A stretch of 64,000 nt of DNA from assembly GCF_003253565.1 (NCBI RefSeq), contig NZ_QKUF01000005.1, forward strand, positions 186,001 through 250,000, in the 5' to 3' direction. The notes under the pieces are model-generated. The model did not search any database. It worked only from the letters and a program-made list of their open reading frames with translations, and had not been told where the DNA came from. This DNA is from Thermosporothrix hazakensis (GTDB taxonomy: Bacteria; Chloroflexota; Ktedonobacteria; Ktedonobacterales; Ktedonobacteraceae). This document shows positions 1-8,586 of this stretch, piece by piece (positions within the stretch are counted from its first letter, which is position 1; the number at the start of each line of letters is the position of its first letter). Made by a program: the position numbers and the translations under genes.

Positions 1-868
1 CAAGCTGACAGATCTCCTCGGGATCATCCGATACCTGAATCAAGTCCAGATCCTCAGGTGACACCTTGCCTGAATCCAGCATGGTGGTCCGAATCCAGTT
101 GACCAATCCCCCCCAGTATTTCGAGTCATAGAGGATTACCGGGAAATTGCTGACCTTCTTTGTCTGGATCAGTGTCAAAGCCTCAAACAACTCATCCATC
201 GTGCCGAAACCGCCAGGGAAGATAATAAACGCGTTTGAGTACTTGACAAACATTGTTTTACGCACAAAGAAGTAGCGGAACTCAAGGTCAATATCCAGAT
301 ATTGATTCGAGGACTGTTCAAACGGCAGCTCAATATTGCAACCAATCGAGAGATTCTCGCCTTCCTGCGCCCCTCGGTTGGCCGCCTCCATAATCCCCGG
401 CCCTCCACCGGTAATCACGCCGAACCCGGCCTTTGCAAGCAGCCGTGCAGTCTCTATAGCGGCCTTGTAGGCTGGATCACTCGGTTTTGTTCGCGCCGAA
501 CCAAAGATCGCCACCGACGGGGGAATATGAGCCAGTTCATCAAACCCATTGATAAACTCGCTCATAATACGGAAGACTCGCCAGGGGTCCGTAATAGTAA
601 AATCGAAGTTCAGCGCACGCTCAAAGGCATGCTCATCAGCATGTATTTTCTCCAGCGGTGTAGGTTCACTGGGGCTGACCAGAGGCTGAGTCGGGCGACG
701 AAGCAATCTCTCGTCCTCAGTAACCGCTCGTCCTTCCCCTCGCCAATTGCGTATGTTCTCCCCACGCCGACGGCGCTTATACGGCTTATAGTGACCATGT
801 GCGTTCGCATCTTCATTCACATGTGAATGGCCGTTCTGTGTACTGCGATGAGAATCGTCATTTTTCAT
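1..868 (-). CDS. LOG family (TIGR00730-type Rossmann fold) protein, partial
   Basis: The 3' end lies outside the window; 289 codons are visible. The central part reads as a LOG/lysine-decarboxylase-like Rossmann protein: AIFGSAR near the start of the fold, GGGPGIMEAANRGA, and the signature PGGFGTMDELFEAL. Members studied in plants and bacteria release free cytokinin-type bases from nucleoside 5'-monophosphates; others are nucleotide hydrolases of uncertain substrate. The N-terminal stretch of about 90 residues is charged and low in complexity (His/Arg rich, with an RRRR run), so this is a longer member than the usual 180-230 residues. The start is the ATG at 868, with only a weak purine-rich stretch upstream; a downstream start is possible. 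It is monocistronic as far as can be seen. The family is clear; the substrate cannot be told. Confidence 0.85.
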   Translation of the reverse strand, partial: MKNDDSHRSTQNGHSHVNEDANAHGHYKPYKRRRRGENIRNWRGEGRAVTEDERLLRRPTQPLVSPSEPTPLEKIHADEHAFERALNFDFTITDPWRVFRIMSEFINGFDELAHIPPSVAIFGSARTKPSDPAYKAAIETARLLAKAGFGVITGGGPGIMEAANRGAQEGENLSIGCNIELPFEQSSNQYLDIDLEFRYFFVRKTMFVKYSNAFIIFPGGFGTMDELFEALTLIQTKKVSNFPVILYDSKYWGGLVNWIRTTMLDSGKVSPEDLDLIQVSDDPEEICQL

Positions 869-1131
869 AGCTTTTCGCCCCACAACACACTTTCTTTTGT
901 GATATTCTATTTCTCTCCTGCATGGTAGAAATAGCCTGTGCGACCCAATTGAAGAGTCAATGACACCCCGCGCTCTCTCTTTCTGAATACTGGGGAGTTC
1001 CCGCAGAGCCGCGAATAGAGGAGGTTTCAGCCTTCTCACATAGAGACGAGGTATCCATTAGACATTACGTATAAAGCCGTTCTCCAGTTGCAAGTTGTAC
1101 AGCTTTTCTGCTGCGATAGAGTTTCCCGTCC

Positions 1132-2064
1132 TCATCGGGTGAGCCCTTCCAGGGGGCTTTCTCGCTCATACTGTAAAATGATTAAACCGGCCAGCACAAG
1201 CACACAACCCACGCTCTGCCAGAGATCCAGCGTCTCTCCCAACCAGAGAAACGCGATCAGACCGCCCGCCACCATTTCCAGATTCGCCACAATACCAACG
1301 CGTGTCGGATTGACCCGTTGCAAGGCTCCGAGATGCAGAGCGAACGGAAGCGCCATCCCGAGAATGCCAACAGCCAGAATCAACAGCCCATTCATCCCGC
1401 TCCAGGTTGTCGCGGGAATTGTCCAGGGCGGCTGTACGCAGAACCAGATCAGCGCGGCAATCAACGAACCATAGGCTGTAGCCGCCAACGGAGACATATC
1501 GCGACTCACGCGCTCGCCAAGCAACAGATACGCGATAAAAAAGAGCAGCGATAGCAACGCAAAAAACAGGCCCCAGGGATCTAACGAGCGAAAATCGGCG
1601 CGCCAGATGCCCGTGAGAAGCAGCAACCCCCCAAAGGCACAGACCAGCGCCAGCAAAACATGAACGGTGGGGAGCTTGCGTCGCCAGATCGCTTCACCAA
1701 CCGTCATCCAGGCGGCAGCACTGAACTGAATGGTCAGGGCAATCGCGATCGGCAAGCGACTGATCGCCATAAAATAGGTAAATGTGACCAGCGCCAGCGT
1801 CACACCAAAGGCAAGGAGCCATCCCAGGGATCGAACAGGCACCCGCAAGGAGCTCCGAAGCCCGGGAAGCAGAACGATCAGCAGGCACAGGCCCCCGATC
1901 AGCGTCCGAAACGCTGTCAGCGTAATCGCCGAGACGCCTCCCGCGAAAAGAGGCTTTGAAATATTGCCATTCAAGCCAAAAAGAAGAGAGGCGGTCACCA
2001 CCATCAGGTAACCAACCAGACGGGCAGACGGTTTCCGTCTCTCTCTTCCTCTGCGCAGCATCAT
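1132..2064 (-). CDS. EamA/DMT-superfamily membrane transporter
   Basis: A protein of 310 residues made of about ten hydrophobic segments in two repeated halves, typical of the drug/metabolite (EamA, RhaT-like) exporters of the cytoplasmic membrane. Glycine- and alanine-rich helices alternate with short basic loops, and the C-terminus is short and charged. The reading frame is open back to a start at 2082, but the ATG at 2064 overlaps the stop of the upstream protease gene as ATGA, a standard translational coupling arrangement, and is preferred. The gene is therefore co-transcribed with the M48 protease. The substrate is unknown; members export amino acids, purines or other small metabolites. 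Confidence 0.85.
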   Translation of the reverse strand: MMLRRGRERRKPSARLVGYLMVVTASLLFGLNGNISKPLFAGGVSAITLTAFRTLIGGLCLLIVLLPGLRSSLRVPVRSLGWLLAFGVTLALVTFTYFMAISRLPIAIALTIQFSAAAWMTVGEAIWRRKLPTVHVLLALVCAFGGLLLLTGIWRADFRSLDPWGLFFALLSLLFFIAYLLLGERVSRDMSPLAATAYGSLIAALIWFCVQPPWTIPATTWSGMNGLLILAVGILGMALPFALHLGALQRVNPTRVGIVANLEMVAGGLIAFLWLGETLDLWQSVGCVLVLAGLIILQYERESPLEGLTR

Positions 2065-3083
2065 GAGATCTGCCCACCACACAGACTACAGTAGCGTCTA
2101 TTCGTTTGCTCCCGGCCACAATGCGGGCAGCGCACCAATTCAGTTTCTTCACCAAGCGGGGAGGTTGTGCGTCGGCTCCCGCTGGTATCAGGGGGAGGCG
2201 TGACAGGACCGGTTGTATAGCCAGGGCGCCACATGCGTGGATAGCGTCCTTCAAGGATATCCCCGTATTCACGGCTGCCTGCCCAGTCAACAATCTCACG
2301 CGCCCGCACAATAATCAGCGGATGGCTCACCGGTGCGATCAGTAACAGCTTGTAGAAGCGGTCCAGCATATTTGCATCGACATCGTTATAGAGGTCGGCC
2401 TGTTTCAAGAACTCGCGAGCATTCATCTGATCACGCTGGAATAATGTGCCTCCGGCAAGCTTCATCATCAAGGACAGCATTACATCTGGATCCTGCACTA
2501 CCAGCATGGCCGCACGATCGGCCGTAAACTCTGATTTGCGGTCCCATTCCAGAAAGGCCCCTTCCAGCGTGCGCCCGATAATGCGTCCGATACCGAGCGT
2601 CATATCACCGACAATGGAGAGTATCGCGCCGATGCTCCTCGCCATCGTCTTATACAGAACATGCCCCGACTTGATATGACCCAACTCATGGGCGAGAACT
2701 GCCATAATCTCATCATCGTTCATCATATCAAGCAGCCCGGTCGTTACCACGATAAAGGGGTTATCATGGCCGCTGGTATAGGCATTGGGCACCGGGTACT
2801 GTGAAACATAGAGCTCAGGTTCCTGAACATCAAGGATCTCACAGGCATCCTGCAACAGACTATGGAGCTGCGGGCACTGTCTGGGCGTTACCTGCACCAT
2901 CTGGGCAACATGCTGAATATGGGAAATACGTTCCGGAACCAATTCGATAAATTTGCGTACAACAACATCCAGCCCCGGCACTTTTTGTAGAGCATTCAGG
3001 GCCGCGCGATCATATGGATGTTGAAGCGCAACCGGGTCAAGATCAGGGAAGCGACGCCGCTCCGCTGGCTGAGCAGTGGTCAT
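2061..3083 (-). CDS. M48 (HtpX/Ste24-like) zinc metalloprotease with C-terminal zinc ribbon
   Basis: A protein of 340 residues. The zinc-protease motif HELGH lies at residues 132-136 and the third ligand is probably Glu185 in SEFTADR, matching the M48 pattern. Unlike classical HtpX there is no pair of N-terminal membrane helices; only a weakly hydrophobic stretch follows the active site (about 150-170). The last 25 residues form a small zinc ribbon with two CxxC pairs (CPHCG and CSLCG), a common add-on in Chloroflexota proteins. The start ATG at 3083 follows a clear AAGGAG ribosome site. Its stop overlaps the start of the EamA transporter. Family members degrade damaged membrane or cytoplasmic proteins; the role here is inferred. 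Confidence 0.88.
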   Translation of the reverse strand: MTTAQPAERRRFPDLDPVALQHPYDRAALNALQKVPGLDVVVRKFIELVPERISHIQHVAQMVQVTPRQCPQLHSLLQDACEILDVQEPELYVSQYPVPNAYTSGHDNPFIVVTTGLLDMMNDDEIMAVLAHELGHIKSGHVLYKTMARSIGAILSIVGDMTLGIGRIIGRTLEGAFLEWDRKSEFTADRAAMLVVQDPDVMLSLMMKLAGGTLFQRDQMNAREFLKQADLYNDVDANMLDRFYKLLLIAPVSHPLIIVRAREIVDWAGSREYGDILEGRYPRMWRPGYTTGPVTPPPDTSGSRRTTSPLGEETELVRCPHCGREQTNRRYCSLCGGQIS

Positions 3084-3161
3084 AGCATCTCCTTTTCTAT
3101 TGCACTATCCTGAGAGCGGATCGGGGATCTTTCCGAAGGCCCCGAAAGAGCTTTCAAGCAT

Positions 3162-3500
3162 TTATGCAGGCTGTTTTACATCAAACTCCACCATAACAAA
3201 GGGAAGCTTGAAATGTGCAACTGTATGAGCCCACAAACGGATAGCCTGCGCTACTATTTCGTTATCTCTCGGTTGAGATAATCTATCCCGTGGTCCCAGT
3301 TGTGGAATAAGCACACGAATACACCACGTGCCATTTTTACGCTTCAGTTCCAGAGGAGTTGCAACCCGCAAGAGCGAGGCTACCCGAGGGGACTGACGGT
3401 GGACAAATGGTACTATATCCGCCCAGAATTCCAGCAGTAGCGCAACAAATTGAGAGGAAAACTCATCATAGTGATAACGGGGCTGTTTCTGATGTTCCAC
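3162..3500 (-). CDS. hypothetical protein, 112 aa
   Basis: No family is recognised. The protein is compact, mixed alpha/beta in composition, rich in aromatic residues, with no signal peptide or membrane segment. The start is GTG at 3500 with an AGGAGG ribosome site 8 nt upstream, which makes translation likely. It sits 78 nt upstream of the M48 protease on the same strand, so it could be the first gene of that small operon. Confidence 0.6.
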   Translation of the reverse strand: MEHQKQPRYHYDEFSSQFVALLLEFWADIVPFVHRQSPRVASLLRVATPLELKRKNGTWCIRVLIPQLGPRDRLSQPRDNEIVAQAIRLWAHTVAHFKLPFVMVEFDVKQPA

Positions 3501-3622
3501 TGGTGGGGCCTCCTCATCGAGTATCTTTCTGAACTCCGCTCAAGTATATCACATCATCCCTCCCTTTGCGGCTTTTACCATCTTTCAACGTATTACCTCT
3601 ACAAGGAGCGAGGAAAAAGCCG

Positions 3623-4762
3623 TTACAACTTCCACCATTGACTATGCCACTCTCGTGCCCGAGTCAAGGCCTCCTGTGTCTCCTTGAGCAGGATCGTTGC
3701 GCTCGTCTCCAGCTCATCAGCCCCATCATAGAGATCAACAATCCCAAGATCCACACCAATGAGCGGCTCGACGGCTGCCGCGGTACAGAATGGAACATAG
3801 GGAGCGCTATAGCCACCTGCCTGTAACATTACCAGACGCCCATCACATACCTCTTCCGCCAGTTGCACCATCTGCCGGGATATCTGCCGAAAGCCATTCA
3901 TCGTCATCATCAACTGAGTGAGGGGGTCCAACCAGCTTGGGTCCTGACCTGCCGTAATCAGAATGAGCTGCGGACGAAACTGTCTCCCGATTGGGACGAC
4001 AAGCTGTTCAAAGGCCATCTGATAGCCCTTATCTCCGGTTCCGGGAGGTAAGGGAATATTTACGGTCAAGCCCGCGCCCGCGCCCTGCCCAATCTCTTCC
4101 AGATTGCCGGAATCCTTCGGGTACCAGTTTTGCTGATGAAGCGAGACGAACAACACATTGGGGTCATCATAGAAAGCATCTTGTGTGCCATTGCCATGAT
4201 GTGCATCCCAGTCGACAATCATCACACGCTCAAGCCCGTAGCGCCTCCGTGCATAGAGAGCTGCCAGCGCCGTATTGTTAAAGATGCAGTAGCCCAGTCC
4301 CTGATTACGTGTCGCATGGTGGCAAGGAGGACGCAACAGTGCGTAGCAGTTGCGAACCGTTCCCGCCATGACTGCATCAACCGCATTCAATGCGCCGCCA
4401 ACTGCATAAAACGCCGCTTCCAGCGAGGTGGGTTTGATTACCGTATCCTCATCGACATATCCCCATGCGCCCTGAGAAGGGCCACCGGCTGCATATGCCT
4501 TGATCCCTTCTATATAGTCGCGTGTATGGAATAAGGCCACCTCGTCTTCGGACGCTGCACGCGCTTGTAGCGGCAGCATCATGGATGCCAGACCGGATTT
4601 TACCAGAAACTCATGTGTACGACGGGTAATAGTTACATCCGAGGGGTGAGGCTCAGGCGCAAGCTCAAAGGTGCGGTCACGCAGCCTGACCGTTGTCTCC
4701 ACCCCACTATCATGAGCAAGAAAGTGCGTGTCAAAAAGAAAACCGGTACGAAACTTTTGCAC
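3623..4762 (-). CDS. histone deacetylase family (class II HDAC/AcuC-like) hydrolase
   Basis: A protein of 379 residues covering the whole arginase/deacetylase fold. Seen: RPPCHHAT (the tandem active-site histidines), VDWDAHHGNGTQ (zinc-binding Asp and His), a DPL motif carrying the second zinc Asp, and a C-terminal GGY. Zinc enzymes of this family remove acetyl or longer acyl groups from lysine, polyamines or related amides. One oddity: where the family usually has a GFDAH motif this protein reads GQDPSWLDPL, so the conserved His is replaced while the metal Asp residues remain. The frame is open to 4804, but the GTG at 4762 has GAAAGGA upstream and begins just before the conserved N-terminus, so it is preferred. 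The substrate is unknown. Confidence 0.85.
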   Translation of the reverse strand: MQKFRTGFLFDTHFLAHDSGVETTVRLRDRTFELAPEPHPSDVTITRRTHEFLVKSGLASMMLPLQARAASEDEVALFHTRDYIEGIKAYAAGGPSQGAWGYVDEDTVIKPTSLEAAFYAVGGALNAVDAVMAGTVRNCYALLRPPCHHATRNQGLGYCIFNNTALAALYARRRYGLERVMIVDWDAHHGNGTQDAFYDDPNVLFVSLHQQNWYPKDSGNLEEIGQGAGAGLTVNIPLPPGTGDKGYQMAFEQLVVPIGRQFRPQLILITAGQDPSWLDPLTQLMMTMNGFRQISRQMVQLAEEVCDGRLVMLQAGGYSAPYVPFCTAAAVEPLIGVDLGIVDLYDGADELETSATILLKETQEALTRAREWHSQWWKL

Positions 4763-4891
4763 AGTCAAAGCAATCCTTTCAGCGAGGGTTAGTAAAACAC
4801 GCACCTAGCATATCATATTTTTTCGATAAACTCCTTCTCGCCGCACCAATCAAAAAAGACCGCTCGTTCTATGAGCTGTCTTGTCAGCGAG

Positions 4892-5116
4892 CTACTCCTG
4901 AACCACATAGCTTGGATCAGGGCGAGCCCCCAACCAGAGATAGGTTTGTCCATCCGACTCTTTGCGCTTCTCATGGATCTCCTGATCCAGCTCCTCGGCT
5001 GGAAGCGCCGTCAGAGCATCGCTTAAAGAGCAGCGCACACTGTTCTGAAACCCCTCGACGGTTGCCCGGCTCTCACCTTCGTCAAGGCGAGCATTGAGAT
5101 AGTCGCGTAACCGCAT
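4892..5116 (-). CDS. small hypothetical protein, 74 aa
   Basis: No family is recognised. A short acidic, soluble protein with a likely helical N-terminal half. A strong AAGGAGG ribosome site lies 9 nt before the ATG at 5116, the main reason to believe in it. It is followed after about 130 nt by the deacetylase-like gene on the same strand. Confidence 0.55.
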   Translation of the reverse strand: MRLRDYLNARLDEGESRATVEGFQNSVRCSLSDALTALPAEELDQEIHEKRKESDGQTYLWLGARPDPSYVVQE

Positions 5117-5831
5117 CTGATAAAACCTCCTTTTTCTTTCTCATTCTGGCAATTCTATTCAGATTCACGCTTTCCCTGTGCCATATGTGTCTTGATTTCG
5201 ATTACCATTACGAGCCCCTTATGAAAGAATAGGAAAGCGGTGTAGTGTTTGGAGGCAGACTGAGCGAGCAGGTTCTCGTCATGCTGCTGGATAGCAATAA
5301 CAAAGCAGCTTCTTTTTTCTCCTGCCGCTTCTGTTATAATTGAGAGGCACACAGCTATTACCAAACCTATATGACTGTTCAAGCGTCCCAATCTCTGACG
5401 CGGGCAAAAGGCGATTTTTTATTCCAGTCTTTGAAATTCGACCAGAAGGGAGGCTTCAGTGTACTGAAAAGGAGGGGATCAAACGTTTAACTATCAGGAT
5501 CGTATTTCGTACCTTTTCCCAGTAGGGGATTTCGTAGCGCACTAATCTAAGATCATCAAAGAATTTGTTCACAGTATTTGCCCTGCCAGCTTTTTTCTAG
5601 TGGGTCTGATCACCTTCCGACACGATGGAGCAACATGCTAAAAGACCAGAAAAGGAAAATCATCCCACATCGGTTTGTGAACATGTACATGTTCCGGCAA
5701 GTGGTGTATAATGCGAATGCAGGCATGCAAAGCGACCGAGACAGGGATGGTGCAGACAAAAATGTGTATCAGAGACAGCAACTGCTCCAGACCCTTACTC
5801 CGTTCGGCAGGCAAAGAGGGAGACTTCTTCA
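5117..5831. other. 715-bp intergenic region with promoter signals
   Basis: No convincing gene is seen. On the plus strand there is an extended -10 (TG-T-TATAAT) at 5332-5340, followed by a 39-codon open frame (5371-5490) that lacks a ribosome site and is not called. Further on lies the promoter/palindrome pair that probably drives the kinase gene at 5832. The region is AT-richer than the flanking genes. Confidence 0.5.
5679..5712 (+). promoter_or_regulatory. kinase-gene promoter with overlapping 16-bp palindrome
   Basis: A perfect 16-bp palindrome, GAACATGTACATGTTC, occupies 5679-5694. The TGTACA inside it (5684-5689) sits exactly 17 nt before a consensus TATAAT at 5707-5712. This is the layout of a promoter whose -35 box is covered by an operator, about 120 nt upstream of the kinase start. 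Which regulator binds is unknown. It is not a LexA box, because the half-sites are spaced differently. Confidence 0.55.
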
Positions 5832-7397
5832 ATGATAGAGACCGTTCCATCTGGTACCGTTCTTCATGGACGATATCGCATCGAACGTGTGCTGGGCAGC
5901 GGTGGGTTCGGACACGTTTATTTGGGATTAGATCTGACAACATCACTGCATTACGCAGTGAAGGAATATTTAGTTACAGGGGCAAGTGGGCAGGAACAGC
6001 TTAAACACGAAGCCAACGTGTTGAATCAGTTGCATCACCCCAACCTCCCCGCTCTCCAAGACGCATTTATGGAGCGGGGTCGTTATTATATGGTTTTGAA
6101 CTATATTGAGGGGAATGACCTGACCGACCTGATTCGTATTGCACGCCAGCGTAACGATATCGTTCCTATCTCACGTATCATGGGCTGGCTACTGGCTATC
6201 TGTGACGCCGTCCATTTCCTACATAATCAACGGCCCCCTGTGATTCACCGCGACATTAAACCCGACAATATCCGTATCACCTCGGATGGGACAGCGGTAC
6301 TGGTTGACCTGGGAAATGCGAAAGCAGCCGCCGATGGCGCGCGCACGCTTTTCTTTATTCGCCACCAGGGCACTCCTGGCTACGCGCCACCGGAACAATA
6401 CCCCGGTGGGGCCGGTACTGATATCCGTTCAGATGTATACGCTCTCGGTGGGACTCTCTTTTTTGCTCTCACAGCTCACGAACCCCCAAGCGTCTCTATA
6501 CGGAATCAGGCCATGCAGCAGGGCCGACCTGACCTGCCAACTCTGCAAGAGGTCCTCGCGAATAACCCGCCCGAGGAGACCCCGGAGCAGCAGGCAGCGC
6601 GTCAATTCAGGCTTGGTGGGCCAAAACCCGGAAAACCGGCGCCTCGTCATATTCGTCATGTTGCGCAGCTCGGGACCCTCCCTCCTCAACTGCTGCAACA
6701 ACTCAACAAGGTGATTCAGCGGGCAATGGCTCTGCGACCCAAAGACCGTTATCAGTCGGTCGCTGATTTTGCCCATGATCTCAAAAAAATTCTGTCGGCC
6801 CTCCCGCATCCGCCACAGCCGCCACAGCCTACCAAGCAGGATCACAGCACACAGCCTGCACTGGATATGGTCTATGAGCAGATGATGGCCGATGGAAAGA
6901 TCAAACAGGGCTCGCCCGATACGGCAACTTCGCCGATGCCCGATCATTCGACGCAGGCGGCGCATTGTCCACGATGCAATGCGCCGCTTCAGCCGCATAC
7001 CCAGCGCTGCCCAAACTGTGGAACAACTCTTTCATCGCAACCAACACCAATGAACACAGCTCAGCAGGGTGCAGGCGACCAAACCTTGTTCATTAAACAA
7101 AATAACGGGATCTTCCAGCAAGCTCAGGCAGCTTATCAGGCTCAGTCAGCCGCCCCTGCCGCCACCATGCCAAAACAGGCACAGACACCGGGGTTCTCTG
7201 GCCCAATTCCGGCTCAGTCGGCCTCCGGCCCCCATTCCAACCAGATGATGTACGCCTCTGGCGGGCAAACCGGTGCACAACCGAGAAGTCACGCGCCAGC
7301 CTCTCATTCTCAACCCAGATCGAGACTTATCATCCTAGCTCTGGTTGCAGTGGTGGTTCTCATCCTGCTCATTGGTCTCTTCCTTGTGCTCAAATAG
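5832..7397 (+). CDS. Ser/Thr protein kinase, tail-anchored, with zinc ribbon
   Basis: A protein of 521 residues. The N-terminal Hanks-type kinase domain (about 15-310) shows GSGGFGHVY (glycine loop, 22-30), AVKEY with Lys44, HRDIKPDN (catalytic loop from 139), DLG at 159-161 in place of DFG, and GTPGYAPPEQ. There is an insertion of about 40 residues before the last kinase helices. A zinc ribbon with CPRC and CPNC pairs follows, then a Gln/Ala/Pro-rich linker, and a single membrane helix that ends the protein. So the kinase is cytoplasmic and anchored by its tail, with no outer sensor. The ATG follows an AGAGGGAGA ribosome site. It is probably controlled by the palindromic promoter upstream. 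Confidence 0.93.
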   Translation: MIETVPSGTVLHGRYRIERVLGSGGFGHVYLGLDLTTSLHYAVKEYLVTGASGQEQLKHEANVLNQLHHPNLPALQDAFMERGRYYMVLNYIEGNDLTDLIRIARQRNDIVPISRIMGWLLAICDAVHFLHNQRPPVIHRDIKPDNIRITSDGTAVLVDLGNAKAAADGARTLFFIRHQGTPGYAPPEQYPGGAGTDIRSDVYALGGTLFFALTAHEPPSVSIRNQAMQQGRPDLPTLQEVLANNPPEETPEQQAARQFRLGGPKPGKPAPRHIRHVAQLGTLPPQLLQQLNKVIQRAMALRPKDRYQSVADFAHDLKKILSALPHPPQPPQPTKQDHSTQPALDMVYEQMMADGKIKQGSPDTATSPMPDHSTQAAHCPRCNAPLQPHTQRCPNCGTTLSSQPTPMNTAQQGAGDQTLFIKQNNGIFQQAQAAYQAQSAAPAATMPKQAQTPGFSGPIPAQSASGPHSNQMMYASGGQTGAQPRSHAPASHSQPRSRLIILALVAVVVLILLIGLFLVLK

Positions 7398-7431
7398 CGC
7401 AGCGTCACAACGAAATCATCCCAAAAAAGAG

Positions 7432-7469
7432 ACAGCAGCATCCATCGCGAGAGGAAGTGATGCTGCTGT
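7432..7469. terminator. bidirectional rho-independent terminator
   Basis: A perfect stem of 10-11 bp (ACAGCAGCAT pairing with ATGCTGCTGT) is flanked by an A-run on the left and TCTTTT on the right. It serves both the kinase gene and the convergent phosphotransferase gene. Confidence 0.8.
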
Positions 7470-7481
7470 TCTTTTGGCTTG

Positions 7482-8570
7482 TTATGCCCACATTTCTTGA
7501 AGAGATAACCGAATGCGCTCGAACCAGGCCGGAAGCGCTGCCGCCCACTCAAGGCGTTCCAGTACATCTTCAATGATCGGCTCCTCTTGTTCAGGGCGCT
7601 CGTAAAAGAGATCTTCCAGCGGGCCATTCATGGTTGCGATTGGTGTGATAATCTGAAGGGCATCGGCCAGCAACGCCGCTTCGCCCTCTGCGGGCGGATA
7701 AATCTGCCCATAGGCATCGAGGAACACACGCAAGCGCTCCGGTTCAAAACCTCGCTTCACCAGAGGACGCGTCAGAGAGCTGCCCGGCAGCCAGGAGAGA
7801 CCACTAAAGTAGAACAGAGCAAACGCCAGCTCAAAGATCCGCTTCTCCCAGCGAGACGCATCAAAGCCCGTGACAGCGGTCACATCATCCGACGAGAAGC
7901 GCAGATTCAACGGATGATAGTCCCCGTGAATATGAAACTCGGGCAGGTTGCGCGCCCCACCAATGGAGACCATCGCTGAGGGAAGCATCTTTTCCCATTG
8001 CTCTACCAGATGTTGCATCGCGGAAGAGAGCGCGTAGACCTCGGTCTGTTCGGCTCTGGTCCGGGCCATTGCCAGCCAGTTCTGTACCATCGCCCCGATA
8101 TGCGCTTCGGCAGGCCAGCGGTACTGTGGTCCCTGATAGCGCCGCGAGGCCTGATGTAGATGAGCAAGCATCGCCGCGGCCTGCGCCGTCCACTGTATAC
8201 CACGCAGGCTCATCGAGCTAAAGAGTTCGCCTTGTGGCACTCCCTGAAGCTCAAACGTTTCGCCATCTACCATAACATACGGCTGCTGATCGGGCGCCAG
8301 CCGAAACGGGGGAATGGGAATACCGGCATCACGCAAATAGTGCTGAAACGCATAGCGATGCCCATAGTCTTCACCCAGGGGATTCTCAGGGCGCTCACGC
8401 AGCAAATACCGCTCCCCCTTGATCTCAACCAGCAAGCCCAGGCTGGCCGCGGTCGAGCTATCAGCGGGTCCCAGGTTCTCCCAATCCCGCACGCCGAAGG
8501 CCTGCATTACCCGATTCGGGTCAAGCACTTCTTCCTGTATCTCGTTCCTATCCGTCCTCTGTTCTTCCAT
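7482..8570 (-). CDS. aminoglycoside phosphotransferase (APH)-fold small-molecule kinase
   Basis: A protein of 362 residues with the APH/choline-kinase fold. The N-lobe is recognisable by a YLLRERP stretch, and the catalytic loop by HIHGDYHPLNLRF (the HGDxHxxN Brenner motif). The usual metal-binding IDFD motif is represented by TGFDASRW. Members phosphorylate sugars, aminoglycosides or homoserine-like alcohols; nothing here points to resistance, and the substrate is unknown. The ATG at 8570 has a GAAGGTAAG ribosome site. It is the third gene of an operon: its start lies 16 nt after the sulfurtransferase stop. Confidence 0.8.
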   Translation of the reverse strand: MEEQRTDRNEIQEEVLDPNRVMQAFGVRDWENLGPADSSTAASLGLLVEIKGERYLLRERPENPLGEDYGHRYAFQHYLRDAGIPIPPFRLAPDQQPYVMVDGETFELQGVPQGELFSSMSLRGIQWTAQAAAMLAHLHQASRRYQGPQYRWPAEAHIGAMVQNWLAMARTRAEQTEVYALSSAMQHLVEQWEKMLPSAMVSIGGARNLPEFHIHGDYHPLNLRFSSDDVTAVTGFDASRWEKRIFELAFALFYFSGLSWLPGSSLTRPLVKRGFEPERLRVFLDAYGQIYPPAEGEAALLADALQIITPIATMNGPLEDLFYERPEQEEPIIEDVLERLEWAAALPAWFERIRLSLQEMWA

Positions 8571-8586
8571 CTTACCTTCAAATCAT

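Noticed and set aside
814..829. 16-bp palindrome CATTCACATGTGAATG
   Set aside because: Lies inside the coding region of the LOG-family gene near its start; probably accidental from His/Val/Asn codons.
5155..5391. Open frame of 78 codons on the minus strand
   Set aside because: Starts with TTG without a ribosome site, codon use unlike the neighbours, no recognisable domain.
5371..5490. 39-codon plus-strand frame after an extended -10 promoter
   Set aside because: No ribosome site and no conserved features; could be real but not supported.
5760..5778. Stretch resembling the Tn5 mosaic end used in sequencing adapters (17 of 19 bases)
   Set aside because: Two mismatches and no adapter sequence on either side; most likely chance similarity, not contamination.
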